From positions 27,773,135 to 27,837,134 of the forward strand of contig NC_065921.1 in NCBI RefSeq assembly GCF_024586455.1: a stretch of 64,000 bases of DNA, read 5' to 3'. The stretch's first letter is position 1, and each line of letters opens with the position of its first letter. The position numbers and the translations under genes are program-made. Below the pieces are notes generated by a model. That model ran no database searches. It had not been told where the DNA came from and saw nothing but the letters and a program-made list of their open reading frames with translations. The stretch comes from Bactrocera neohumeralis. Taxonomy: Eukaryota; Arthropoda; Insecta; Diptera; Tephritidae. Of the stretch, positions 52,176-63,424 are shown piece by piece.

Positions 52176-53405
52176 GGGTACATACTTATATACATATGTA
52201 TGTACATATGGTATTTACAAATGCTTGTGCGTTTGTACACACCTAGCAATTCTATAAATCAATAAAATTCACCATTTTTTTTTTTACTTTTGCGCGCGAC
52301 AATTACTAAAAAGACAATCCGCAATACTTATATCACAGCAACAACAACAATAAAGAATATTCAATATATTTCCTAGCTAAAGAAAATATGGAAAATTTTC
52401 AACGCAAACAAAAGGTTAGAACGAAATGTAAATAAATATTCAAAAAGTCGCGACTTTACTATCAGCCAAAGAAAAAACAATAACAAAAACAATAGAAAAT
52501 CGAACTGTAAAAGTTCAATTAAAATGAATATGCAAGGAAAGCAAGCGTAGAAAAACTGTTTTTCATTTGCCTTTACAAATGGTTGATTATGACATACAAA
52601 CATATGTACATATATGCAGTACATACTGACAGCTATATACATAAATATATTTTTGTAGTACAGATAGTATTATACAATTTAACTGCTGACACAACGTCTC
52701 CATTTAGTTCCTTCGCTTTTTCCGGCTTTTCCTTTCATTTATTGTCCACTTATGTATGTATTACGTGTGTGTATACTGTTGACTATTTCCACGCTTGCCT
52801 TTACACTAGTTTTCCTTAAGCTACTATTTTTTATTATTGGAATTTTTTTTTATTCAATAATTTTTATTTTTTTAATTTTGCCGCTTTTAGTTGTCCCGAA
52901 CCCATGCATTCATTTGACGTTGCAGACCTTATGTCTCTGCTTTTGACATTTTTGCTTTACTTGCATTCGCGTGAAGAAACGTGTATACAGTGACTTACGA
53001 AAATGTTCATACAATACTTTTCTAGTAAACATTTATATGTATAACATTACAAGTATACATTTATCCACTATGAGAATTTAAAAAGTCTTCCGAGACTTCT
53101 TTTAGAATTTTTTTTCAGCATTCTTTGTCTTTGTAAAAATGAATATGAAACTGAAAACAAGTAAGAAAAGCCTAAGCAAAGGGTGTAACCGCTCATTTTA
53201 TGCCAAGATCAAAGCCAAGGAAATGCCTTAAGCTGCACAAAGCCTTAAGGATAAGTTATGTCGTCATTTAAAATGTAAAACAACGTGGTATTATAGAAAG
53301 AATCGAAATTGAATTTTTTATTCCTTACGATTCGCTACGTCATATTACATATATGTAGGTAGCATACAATTTTCAGCTTCCCCTCTCAGATATAACCAAT
53401 ATATT
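52176..53405. other. Unassigned intergenic stretch
   Basis: AT-rich with CATA/TATG microsatellite at 52190-52210 and 52600-52620 and no recognised gene. An ACAGTGACTTACGAAAATGT motif at 52987 resembles a transposon end but has no partner. Confidence 0.45.
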
Positions 53406-53408
53406 GGT

Positions 53409-53892
53409 TAGTCGAAAAAGTCTTTTCGTATTTCTAATCAAACTTCAACTTATTTTTTTATATTTATACTAATAAATAAATAAACAAATAGGTACCATTT
53501 TGGTCGACTACTTTTTGCTATTTTTCCGCTACAGACACTATTCCATAGGTGTAAACCTTTCATCAGTGTAAATCAAAATTTCCGGTACGGAAGCGAGCGA
53601 GCAATTGTTGTGCTACACGAACTGATACAGCATCGTGTCCGTAAACTTCACAAATTTCATTGGTGGCTTGCGTGGCATTCTTCTCTTTTGTATACAAAAA
53701 TTTCAAAGTATAGCGAATTTCTTCATTATTTTCACTCATTTTTGAACAGCTGTAACTTTTTTTTCAACTTCCTCGAATTTAATTTATTTTTGGTTAAATG
53801 AAGCTCACCTTTCTAACACAATATAATAAGACACCATGTGATTGTGCATACGACATTTATTGACAAAATACGAAAAGATTTTTTCGACTTGA
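53409..53892 (-). mobile_element. Internally deleted mariner element keeping the transposase N-terminus
   Basis: Terminal inverted repeats: GTCGAAAAAGTCTTTTCGTA on the left and TACGAAAAGATTTTTTCGAC on the right. Minus-strand frame from about 53740: MSENNEEIRYTLKFLYTKEK, NATQATNEICEVYGHDAVSV and RVAQQLLARFRTGNFDLH, then a stop. This is the mariner HTH (paired-like) DNA-binding domain with Gly-Asn-Phe-Asp at its end; the catalytic domain is deleted. It may encode a short DNA-binding peptide. Confidence 0.8.
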
Positions 53893-54755
53893 TTTGTTGC
53901 GCTTTTAGTAGTTTTTAATAGTGCCGTTATATGGAAGATGACGGCGTTATAATCCGATTTCATCTATTTTCATACGACCGGTAGAGATTCTTATAGGATT
54001 TGTCCTTAGTGAATTTCATTAATTATGTAGATTAAACCTATTACAAGACAGTGTCCTGCCCATTTTTTGAAAAATTGTATAATACTCAACACTTTCCAGG
54101 GTAAAATACAAGTCGTTTAATGATTTTACTAATGATAATTAATAACTTTGAGAAAATACTAGGCACATCTTCATAAGACTGTTCTTATACATATGTATGT
54201 ACATATGTATGTTCAATTTATGTGACAAATAATGTCCGAAGTCACTATGGCTCACATATTTACTTACTATTTCCATACATATACACCTATACTGGAAATT
54301 CCTTCATGCTCTCTTTCGTTTCCATTTTCATACAGTTCAATTAAGATCCACTCTACGTGTCTACGTGGCGTCTGCTGGAGCAACACCAACTTACTCACGC
54401 ATTGGTTAGTAAGGCCGATTACCCATCACAAGATACATAGACCGGTCAGTCTACCACATAAATACGTTTTCCTACAATGACATAACACGGTAGATGCGGC
54501 TCCTGTCAATAATAGAATGAGGAATGATTGGTGTTATTGAAGAAAAATAAACAATTTATAGTTGAGGCAGTTTCAGAAGCTAGTGTTGGGAAGAACATGT
54601 TTGCAGAGAACCTACTTTAGCTAAACTTGAAATTTCGCTTGTAAAATTTTTCAAACGTTACACTTATTCAGACCTTCAAACTGAAAGCTAATTTGGCAGT
54701 TGTTCAGTTGCAACCCTGCAATTAAAAAAAACTATGACAATGATGGCTATATAAA

Positions 54756-55402
54756 GAGTGATCCATTTCGAGGTTCCCTACTCTTTTAAAGAAAAGACAC
54801 AGAAACACGAAAGGACATTCTTTGACATTTAGTATTTGAAGATTATCTCTTTCAAATGTTGGCCGCGGCTATGCCTCAGATGGTTCATCCGTTAAGTCCA
54901 ATTTTCGATGACTCCTTCGGACATTTCGACTGGTAACTGACTAATGCAACGCATGACATTTTGCTCCAACGTGTTGAACAAAATTTTGGCTTGAAAACGT
55001 TGAATATTCTTGGAATTTTTTAATAGCCCATAGAACGAAGCGATGTCGTTTGGTAAGGTCGAACGGCTTCAGTTCTTGCTCAATCTGTATTTTATATGTT
55101 TTCAAGAAGATCTCGATGTAAAATACGCCAAGTCGTTCCATACACCAATCCGATTTGCTGCGAATGGAGCTGAATCGACTCTCCACGTGAATACTATTAG
55201 CTACGGCTGCTATTTTGGACGTGGTTTATTCGGTCTCAGTAGGCCGATTATGTTGACCACAAGTTGAGCGAAGCGCGCGAAAGACATTCTTTACAGAACG
55301 TGAATTTTCATAATAAAGTTGAACGATTTGTGAACTTTGTTCAGGCAAAAGTCTTTCCATGATGAAATGCCAAACAAAAAAGTACCACTACTTGGATCAC
55401 TT
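54756..55402 (-). mobile_element. Tc1/mariner-type deletion derivative (39.1-kb family)
   Basis: Left end AGTGATCCATTTCGAGGTTC at 54757; right end CTTGGATCACT near 55401. The minus strand carries YKIQIEQELKPFDLTKRHRF, FSSQNFVQHVGAKCHAL and similar decayed blocks, and at 55200-55290 the N-terminal region near the right end. The first catalytic Asp region is lost. It belongs to the same family as 36540, 39126 and 60858. Confidence 0.7.
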
Positions 55403-55984
55403 ATTATTTATCGGTGATCAAGTTTTTACTTGATAATTTCCGGGTCACAAAAATTACTTCCGTGTTTATTTCTGTCAAAACTGCAATTTTGATGATTAAG
55501 CTCAGTAATCAAGTCTTGAAATTTGTATTATATTTGCTTTGCTAGATGATGTGAAATATAATAATTAAATATACTAGATAAGCGGTTTTGCAGCCGATTT
55601 TTATTGTGTTGGTCCCGCTTGATCACATTACTCACGTATTTACTAAAACGGCTGATAATTCATATCAGTTGCTACTTATTTAGTTGACAGGCTACGAGCA
55701 CACTAATCACACCACTGCTAATTATCAATAATTTATAATCAGATTAAGAAGTGCTGATAGTTAGTAAACAATATTTATATGTGGGCTGATACTGATCTTT
55801 GGTAGAATACCTAAAAATATATTATAGGGATCCGATCTGATAATTTTATTTGGATGTTAGGTAGGTTGTCTTTTGTTTGACGGGATTTGGCAACGCTAGT
55901 GTTGCAATTTGGCAGCAACGTTTATTTTTTTTCATTTCGACGTGGCTTAACTCAGCAACAGTGCTTTGATTAACTTATTTTAAT
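55403..55984. other. Unassigned intergenic stretch
   Basis: AT-rich with small imperfect inverted repeats (GATCAAGTTTTTACTTGATAA near 55418, split over a short loop). No gene or known element is seen. Confidence 0.4.
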
Positions 55985-56310
55985 TTCTGCTGATAAAGCT
56001 CCATCAAAGACGAGTGCTTATTGATGGGACATGGTGAAACCAATCGAGTTCTTATATAACTCTCTGACGAATTCCGTGAAAGTCGGGTATTCGCTGTTGC
56101 CAATAAACCATAAATTTTCGGCAGAACCTTTCTCTTGAACACTGCTAAGGCCGACTCATCATGATGTCTTGTCCATGCCTCTGCACCTTATAGCAGGACG
56201 GGAATGATGAGGGACTTGTAGAGTTTTGTCTTTGTTCGTCGAGCGACCAAAAATTTTGCACTCTTCCGTTTCTCACCAAGAAGGCGGTCATTTGACGGTA
56301 CCGCCGATAT
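55985..56310 (-). pseudogene. Non-LTR retrotransposon relic, 3' part of ORF2
   Basis: Minus-strand reading gives YKSLIIPVLL-like then GAEAWTRHHDESALAVFKRK, VLPKIYGLLATANTRLSRNS and SESYI. The GxEAW and FERKVLR-type words mark the region after the RT domain of an insect LINE. It is probably the 3' part of the element whose RT lies at 58400-58860, with about 2.1 kb of other sequence now in between. Confidence 0.65.
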
Positions 56311-57010
56311 CGGATCGGATTAAATTGTTCTATTGCTAGATATTTGTTGTGAATTAAGAAAATCACTGTGTGAATATCAATGCCTCATGGACGTAGCTCG
56401 AGCTTTGACTTAAGCATCAGCCGATGTCAGCTGATCTATCACACGTAGGTTGACGTTAGTCGACTTTTCAAAAAATCCATCTTCTCATAACCGCTCTCAA
56501 TTGGTACGTCGGAGAGTCGGTACATTGATTAAATACCGTAGTTTGTCGTCGGGCGGTCCAGGTGCGAAGGAGAGGAGGATTGTTTTGTTGCGCGGAAAAT
56601 TCCATCTTGCTCAAGCAATCAAAACTATTTTTTCAAGAAACTGATAATATTTTGTAATAAATACAACAACAAGTGTTCAAACGTTTACAATTTTACAACA
56701 ATAAATATTCTGTTTACAGTTTTGTACTAATTATACATACATACATATATAAAATCGTATTCGTCCTTAATCTTATCTCCAAAGCATTCTCAGCTGTTTA
56801 ATATTTTTAGACGTTTGCTTATTGTTTTGTAAGTTCATGTATACCAAACATATATGTACATATATAGCATTTTTATATGTAAACATATTTATGTAAGTAC
56901 ATGTGTACTTGTGTAGGTGTAAGCGCATTTGATTGCTGCGCTGCTGCATCTGGGTTAAACCTGTTTATATTAGCCGGCACATCATCATTGCCATCCAAAT
57001 ATGTACATTA

Positions 57011-57465
57011 GAGCGGGTCGATTTAGTGAGAGCCAAAAAATCGAAAAAATTTTCCGACGCGGAAAATGTTCTACGAATCATTCTAATAAACTTTGCCTAA
57101 GAGACTATGGGTCTAAAACCGGCTTCAAGCCAGCGTTATTTAAGGCAAAGTTCTTTAGGAACATAAAAATTTGTTCATCAGTCTTTGAGTTAACCGAATG
57201 AAATTTAGTACGTAAGTGCAGTTTGATCGATATGATCAATAGTATCATTTGTAGGAATCGGCCAGATCGGGCAACTATCTCCCTTACAACCGATTATTCA
57301 TATTTTTTAAACCTATGTTAGGTAGGGAGACGAGTCATATTTTTTCAAGTAAGTAGTTGGAAACGAGTTTTGAATTTTTCTATGTAGTAGTAAGAAAAAA
57401 ATACGCAACTATCCTTTTTTTCAGAGTACTAAGCGAAAAAAATATTAAATTTTTTTGACCCACCC
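57011..57465. mobile_element. MITE related to that at 51.8 kb, TA flanked
   Basis: TA at 57009-57010, left end GAGCGGGTCGATTT, right end TTTTTTTGACCCACCC, TA at 57466-57467. The interior shares TTTTTTCAAGTA.GTAGTTGGAA, CGAG and AATTTTTCTAT with 51797-52173, showing common origin. The left terminal repeat has decayed more than the right. No coding capacity. Confidence 0.65.
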
Positions 57466-57720
57466 TAGTGTATATTTAAACAATGTACAGAGAGCAAGCA
57501 AATTACCGCGTGAAAAATAATAGCATTTAAAGCAGAATTTCATTACCAATTTGCCGGCAACTACTCGTATTTGTGGCTTTATTGTTGTTGTTGTTTGTTG
57601 TTCTCCGTTAAAATGGCCATAAAATGTGTGAATTTTTTTTGTTGCTTTTCATGATTTCATATTTGGCAACAAACATACGTACATCGAACGTAGCGATGCC
57701 ATTCATTTATGTTGTCCACA
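57354..57720. repeat. Local direct duplication, copy 1
   Basis: Spans the right half of the MITE and about 250 bp of flanking sequence. Words shared with 58074-58345 are AATACGCAACTATCC, TGTATATTTAAACAATGTA followed by GAGAGCAAG, AATAATAG, TTGTTGTTGTTTGTTGTTCT, and TTTTCATGATTTCATA-like. The spacing is about 720 bp. Confidence 0.7.
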
Positions 57721-58073
57721 TATTTTGAAAAATAATTTCCACCAGTTAAAAACCAAACAGTGCAATTTCCGTTTTGATTTAAATAATAAAGTACTTTTTC
57801 TGAAATATTTTTATTACTAAGTATGTAATGCGAATTCTCTAAATAAATTTAGACGTCAAGTTAATGCTTATTGTTGTGTTAATGCTGATTTCGAGATACA
57901 CGAAAATTATCGATTGACTTTCGAAGTTATGGACTGCTAAGACGCAACTGCGGTCAACATTTAAGTCGCCAAAAAGCGACCAATCTGTTTCAAATAAAGA
58001 CCGAGAGATTTTGCAAATTTTATTTTTTTTTTAAAAAAAAGTTATCAAGCTCTTAAAAAATCAAATAGTAACG

Positions 58074-58345
58074 AGTTTTGAAATTTTCTATGGATAATGA
58101 TATCAAAATACGCAACTATCCAGCAGTTGAACTAAGCGAAAAAAAATATTATATTTTTTTGAGTTCTGCAGCTGTATATTTAAACAATGTAGAGAGCAAG
58201 AAAGATTACGCAAAAATAATAGTCATTTAAAGAAACCTGATTTGGTATCGAACGGCACGTTAGTTGTTGTTGTTTGTTGTTCTCGATCCTGAAAATCGGT
58301 GAATTTTTTCGATGATTTCATAACGTCAGTTTACACACATCGTAT
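58074..58345. repeat. Local direct duplication, copy 2
   Basis: A diverged copy of 57354-57720 in the same orientation, with several deletions. Just to its left (57930-58065) sits a decayed right end of the 46.5-kb mariner family, from GCAACTGCGGTCAACATTTA to AAGTTATCAAGCTCTTAAAA. So the duplication has itself been a landing site or was carried with that element. Confidence 0.65.
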
Positions 58346-58399
58346 AAGTTTGTGTGGGATACCAAATTCAATAAACCGGCGTAAAATAATAAAGTACTT

Positions 58400-58860
58400 T
58401 TTTTAATCGGCTTTCAAAATTTAGCAAAATCGACAAATAAAGGTGGTGTGTTAATGTTCCTCTTTTCACGGCTCTTTTCCAATATTTGGCGCATGGTGAA
58501 TATCTGGTCAATTGTTGATTTTCCAGGTCTAAAGCCACACTGATGTGGTCCAATCAGTTTGTTGACGGTTGGCTTTAATCTTTCACACAAAACACTCGAT
58601 TGAACTTCATGCGTTGGCGCAGATTGTGGGGTCTCCCTTTTTGTGGATTGGACAGAGCACATTTAAATTCCAATCGTCGAGCTTGCTTTCGTCCGACCAT
58701 ATTCTACAAAGCATATGATGCATGATGCTTATCAGTTCTTTGCCGCTGTATTTGAATACCTCGGCCAGCAATCCATCGGCCCTCGCCGCTTTGTTGTTCT
58801 TCAGACGGGTAATTTCTATTTGAACTTCTTCATGGTCGGACAATGGAACGTCTGCTCCAT
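58400..58860 (-). pseudogene. Non-LTR retrotransposon reverse transcriptase fragment
   Basis: Minus-strand frames: EITRLKNNKAARADGLLAEV, FKYSGKELISIMHHMLCRIW and DDWNLNVLCPIHKKGDPTIC, then, after a frameshift, SSVLCERLKPTVNKLIGPHQ, CGFRPGKSTIDQIFTMRQIL and EKSREKRN. These are RT palm/fingers motifs (KN-KA-G-DG; GFRPGRST-DQI). The catalytic YADD box is missing, so it is a truncated, inactive copy. Confidence 0.8.
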
Positions 58861-59519
58861 CGTCATCGATTGGGGTATCGGGCTCACCATCTCATGGTGT
58901 TATGCCTTCAGCAGGCTGGAGAACTATTCCCTCCATAATTTCAGTATGCTCTGGGCATCAGTCACTAGATAACCTCTGGGGATTCTACTGTTGAGTCGAG
59001 CCGCTGCTTAAAGTTTATACGCAGAAAACTTTCTATGAAAACTAAACCTGAAAATCCCCTAGAGAACGATTTGCAACTTAATTGAAATCTAAATAACATT
59101 CGCTACCCACTATTTTAACGTTTTAATGACAACCTATGATTGATTGTATGATCGATGTTTCGTAGTCGATCGTTAGGGATCGTTGCAGCCCACATGGGTT
59201 TTAGCATAGTCGATTACATAGAACTGTAAGTTTTGTTGTATAATTCATTTACAAGAAACATTATATGAAACTGGAAAAATATGTTAAGAGAGCCATATTC
59301 TTAAATATATGTTCAAGTATTTCTTGCAGGCAAACTAGTATCAGTAGTTATCAGATTAAATTGCAATGAAGTATCTACCAACTCCATTTTTGCCTACAAG
59401 CGGGTGTAGGTTTTTAGAGAAGGGTTCAGAAAAATATTTTTCAAATATCATTTTCCTTAACTTTTTAACTTCGTTGAGATTCTTCGCTATTGCAAGAAGA
59501 TCTCTCACAGGTAAAGAAA

Positions 59520-59700
59520 TTCGTTGTTTCCTCCTATTTGCCTCCAGCGAATACGGATCACCTTTCACAACGACAGCGCGAGCTCTCACATATCGGCTAA
59601 AACAACTTCGTTTTTGAGAATTCAAAATATTGATTTGATGAGCCATTTACCGTATAGTCCTGACTTGGCATCGAATGACTTCTTACATAACACTCATATA
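59520..59700 (+). pseudogene. mariner transposase relic, C-terminal catalytic part
   Basis: Plus-strand frame ITFHNDSASSHISAKTTSFL and QNIDLMSHLPYSPDLASNDF matches the mariner HxDNAxxHT...PPYSPDLAPxDFF blocks. The terminal catalytic Asp of YSPDLA survives, but the block before it has lost His-Asp spacing and the frame decays quickly on both sides. Confidence 0.7.
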
Positions 59701-59869
59701 GTATTCCTTGTTGACAGTTTGGCCATTCGGAAAGAATTCGGAGTGCACCATACTGCGATAATTGAAGAAAACTGTCAACATAGCCTTGATTTTTGATCAG
59801 CTTTGACTGTTTCCGTAAGCATATGTACATATATCCGAAACTCATCGCCAGTCCTGGTAGTCGAAAAGC

Positions 59870-60130
59870 ATTGTTTCACTGACGTTGACGCTACGCTGTA
59901 TTTTCACCAAACGTGCTTTCACTTCTTAGGCCCAAATGACCTTCCAACGATGCCAGTAAGATCTCCGACTGTTAATCCTCGATTCTCAAGCTCCAATTAC
60001 TTCATTTTATTGACGTGTAGATCGTCAGTTGATGTTGATGGCCGTCCTGGACGTGGTTCGTAGTCAACGCATTCTCGACCCTCTTTAAATAATTTGTACC
60101 AATCAAAAACACTTGCTCGCGATAAAAAAT
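59870..60130 (-). pseudogene. mariner transposase relic, N-terminal HTH part
   Basis: Minus-strand reading: SDNFLSRASVFDWYKLFKEG, RECVDYEPRPGRPSTSTDDL then HVNKMK-stop and LENRGLTVGDLTGIVGRSFG. These are the second helix-turn-helix and the GRPS(T) AT-hook-like linker of mariner transposases. It is opposite in orientation to the C-terminal piece at 59520-59700, so the two are from different copies or an inversion. Confidence 0.75.
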
Positions 60131-60857
60131 TATCACTAATTGTTTGTTTAGAGGTTCAATTATATTTGTATAATAAGGTTCTTAGTTAGATTTCAGTTCG
60201 ATAATATGAATTGTTTTGTCAATTGGAATGAAGAAAACACATGAGAATATTTTCTGGTAATCTGACAATATTGTTTGAGAATTGTGCAGACTTTGAGACC
60301 TCCATATCCAATTAATTAGGCACCACACGTCTAAATGGGAAACCCATTACTACAAATTCCCCTTCAAAGTATAATACATACTTATGTACATACACTATGC
60401 GACAGTAGCTAAATCCACGTTCGTTACTTCTCTGGTCAACAATGCAAATGAGAAAAATATATTTTACATAATTGCCATTTATTATCAATTTGTTTATTAA
60501 TTATTTGTTTCACTTAGGCGGTTTTATAAATAAATATTTCTATATACATTGACTAAGCCGCTGTATTGTCGGCATGATAAATTACCAAGTGACAGCAATT
60601 GAGAGTGAACACTCTGTGTTTGGATCGCAAGACAAGAGGGGCATTTCATTTATACTCACATATGTATGTATGTATGTATGTAGATATGGATAAGTTGAGA
60701 GCTAACTTGAGTTAAAATTGTGACAGCTGCTGATGACTGTAAATTCAACGATAAAGTATGACTAACTGACGGGCTGACGGACGGACACAGCGGCAGACAA
60801 CAGCATTGTATGATCGTCAAATGATTACGAATGATTATACTTTCAGTCACTTTTAAA

Positions 60858-61270
60858 GGGTGATTCATTTCGAGGAAACCTACTTTTTTAAAGAAAAAAC
60901 CACAGAAACTTCAAATTTATTATCGTTCGAAAGAACATTCTTTGACATTTACTTTTTGAAAATTATCTCTTTCAAATGTTAGCCGCAGCTACGTTCGACC
61001 ATTTCGACTGGTTACTAGCGAAGGAATGCTCCAAGGCCTGAATCGAAGTCGTATTGTCCGCATAGACTTTGGACTTTACATATCACTCCAGGAAAAAGTC
61101 TAACGGTGTGATATCACACGATCTTGGTGGCCAATCAATCGGCCCAAAACTTATCTGCTCTCCGAAGTTTTCTCTTAATAAATCAATTGATTGAAGCGAT
61201 GTGTGGGAAGTGACACCGCCTTGTTCTAGTTAAATGTCGCCGAGATCACGAGCAATAATTTCAGGTATCA
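60858..61270 (-). pseudogene. Tc1/mariner-type relic (39.1-kb family), C-terminal part
   Basis: Left terminal repeat GGGTGATTCATTTCGAGG, then decayed antisense transposase sequence that tracks 39126-39560 closely (for example TTCAAATGTTAGCCGCAGC, GGAAAAAGTCTAACGGTGTG and TCTTGGTGGCCAATCAATCG). There is an internal deletion near 60995 and the 5' end is missing. Confidence 0.7.
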
Positions 61271-62580
61271 AATATATCATGGCTCTCTAAGTAATCCAAG
61301 TACCCGTTATACATATGTATATGTTGCATCCATCTAGTCAACTTAGCTACATTGAGAAGATTAGAGGATACTATTGTACATTGATAATGAGATAATTTAG
61401 CCAAAACTATGAACCCAAAGGAAATGAAAGACTCCCAAGCATTTATTGCGAAACATGGGTCGACTTTCTGATCAAAGTAGCTGAGTTCATATCGATCTCA
61501 AAGTAGTGATCGTTAGAATGAACATTCGATGAATAATTATAAAAATATATTTTCGCTCAGTGTCAAGATAGAACATAGGTGCTCCACAAGCAAATGATAA
61601 AAAATGAGAAAATATATGTAGCTTATCTCTTCCAATCGTGAACCTCACCTTGCCGCGGTATCGCCTGTTCACTACGAACAAGACTCTGTTGACCGAGCAA
61701 AACCTTCTCATTCCACGCCTTTGCCAACCTAGATGCAGTACCAGCAGCCTTGGAACTAGGATCAGAAGCAGGAAGGCAATCACTTATTCATCCTAAACCT
61801 CTTGATAACAGAAACCAAAATAAACAAAGAAACGAATAATTATGAAATTAATCATATCAATATCATAACATATTCTCAAAAATGTTAAGCAATAATCACC
61901 AAGCAGAAGAAAAATGTGAACGAAAAAAAGAAATCAATGTCGATCCTCAATTTATGAGGCATGTCACTGCAAAATATTTCGAGATTAGCGGCCACGATCG
62001 AAAATTAGAAGGTCCATACAGCCTAAATTATATCAGAACCTGAAATAATAGATTGGGATAACTAAGAAAATGCAAATGCTATTGTAACGTATTGAGTTGA
62101 GCCGATTGCTGAATTCCAGCGTCGTTTTGGCACTCTTCAACTGCTACTGAATGGGTTGTAAACTACGAAGTCTACTCGAATAGTAGTTTCTTATATAAGG
62201 TACTTACATTCATTCATTCATTCAGAATATTCACATATGTATACCTGATGGACTGTTGAGTTTGAAGTGACAGGATCACATCAATTTACTCTTTGTAGGT
62301 TGGGTGAGTCACAGGGAGAGTGGTTAAGGGAATTCAAGTATGGTAGCAAGAAATTAAAGAACAAAAACAAGTTAATTTGGAATAACAATTAAATCTGCTT
62401 GAAATGATAAGATAAGATAAGATAAAAGAGGCATACAATGTGGATGTGAGTGCTTGACGGGCACGATTATTTAAAAATAGGCTTCACTAATTCTCAAAGA
62501 CATAAATACCAACCATAAGAGATTCCGATATTTTGACAATGATTGAATAGAATATTTTCAAATTTTTGACCCCAAGACTT
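61271..62580. other. Unassigned intergenic stretch
   Basis: Mostly unique AT-rich sequence. A CCGCGGTATCGCCTGTTCAC fragment near 61655 may derive from the dispersed ACCGG repeat. GATAAGATAAGATAAGATAA at 62406-62425 is a short GATA-core simple repeat. No gene is recognised. Confidence 0.45.
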
Positions 62581-62582
62581 GC

Positions 62583-63141
62583 TGTAAATAAGTTGATTGG
62601 AATTTCGAAAATTCGTAAATATACTGCGAAAATTCGAACTTAAATTTCGAAACTTTAAAATTGCGAATTTTCGTGAATTTTCAAACTTTTTGTGTTTACG
62701 CACTGTGTGTACACTACACCTTTGGTTCGAAAGTATTTGTTGTATTTTCGTGACGTAAAACTAACAACAAGAATTTTCGTAATATGTAAAAAAAAATTTT
62801 GCACATAAATAACTCAGATTTTCTGGAAATAAGTTGATTTTAATTTCGAAAATTCGGAAGCTATCTTCGAAAGTTCGAACTCGAAACTTGAAAATCGCAA
62901 ATTTTCGTAAATTTTCAAACTTTTTGTGTTTACGCACTGTGTGTACACTACACCTTTGGTTCGAAAGTATTTAGAATTTTCGTGACGTAAAACTAACAAG
63001 AATTTTCGTAAGTTTCGAAAGTTCGAACTCGAAACTTGAAAATCGCAAATTTTCGTAAATTTTCAAACACTTTGAGTTTATACACTTTGTATACATCAAA
63101 CATGTTGTTCGAAAGTATTTCGAATTATCGCAACATAAAAT
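62583..63141. repeat. Tandem repeat, about 2.5 copies, with AAATTTTCG-rich palindromic words
   Basis: The marker TTCGAAAGTATTT occurs at 62726, 62960 and 63108 (spacing 234 and then a shortened 148). Units share AAATAAGTTGATT, ATTTCGAAAATTCG, TTTTCAAACTTTTTGTGTTT and ACGCACTGTGTGTACACTAC, followed by TTTTCGTGACGTAAAACTAA. The first two copies are highly similar over about 190 bp; the third is shorter and more diverged. No coding content. Confidence 0.75.
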
Positions 63142-63424
63142 ATTTTTTCCGAACTGCACTTCTAGATTTGTGTAAATGAATATACATATGTACATATTGT
63201 TTTTTAATTTTGTATAGACTGTACCTTCCATTGGAGTGGCAACTTCTAGTTACTACAATTGTTTTTTACTACGAGTTTTGGGCGACAATTTCAAAACAAA
63301 GAAATTACAGCAATCAAAGAGCGCCAATAATTGTTACGTACATACATACATATGTATGTATGTACTCAAGTTATATATTTCACAAAAATATGTCTAATCT
63401 GATTCTTTTTGTTTTTTCTTACAG

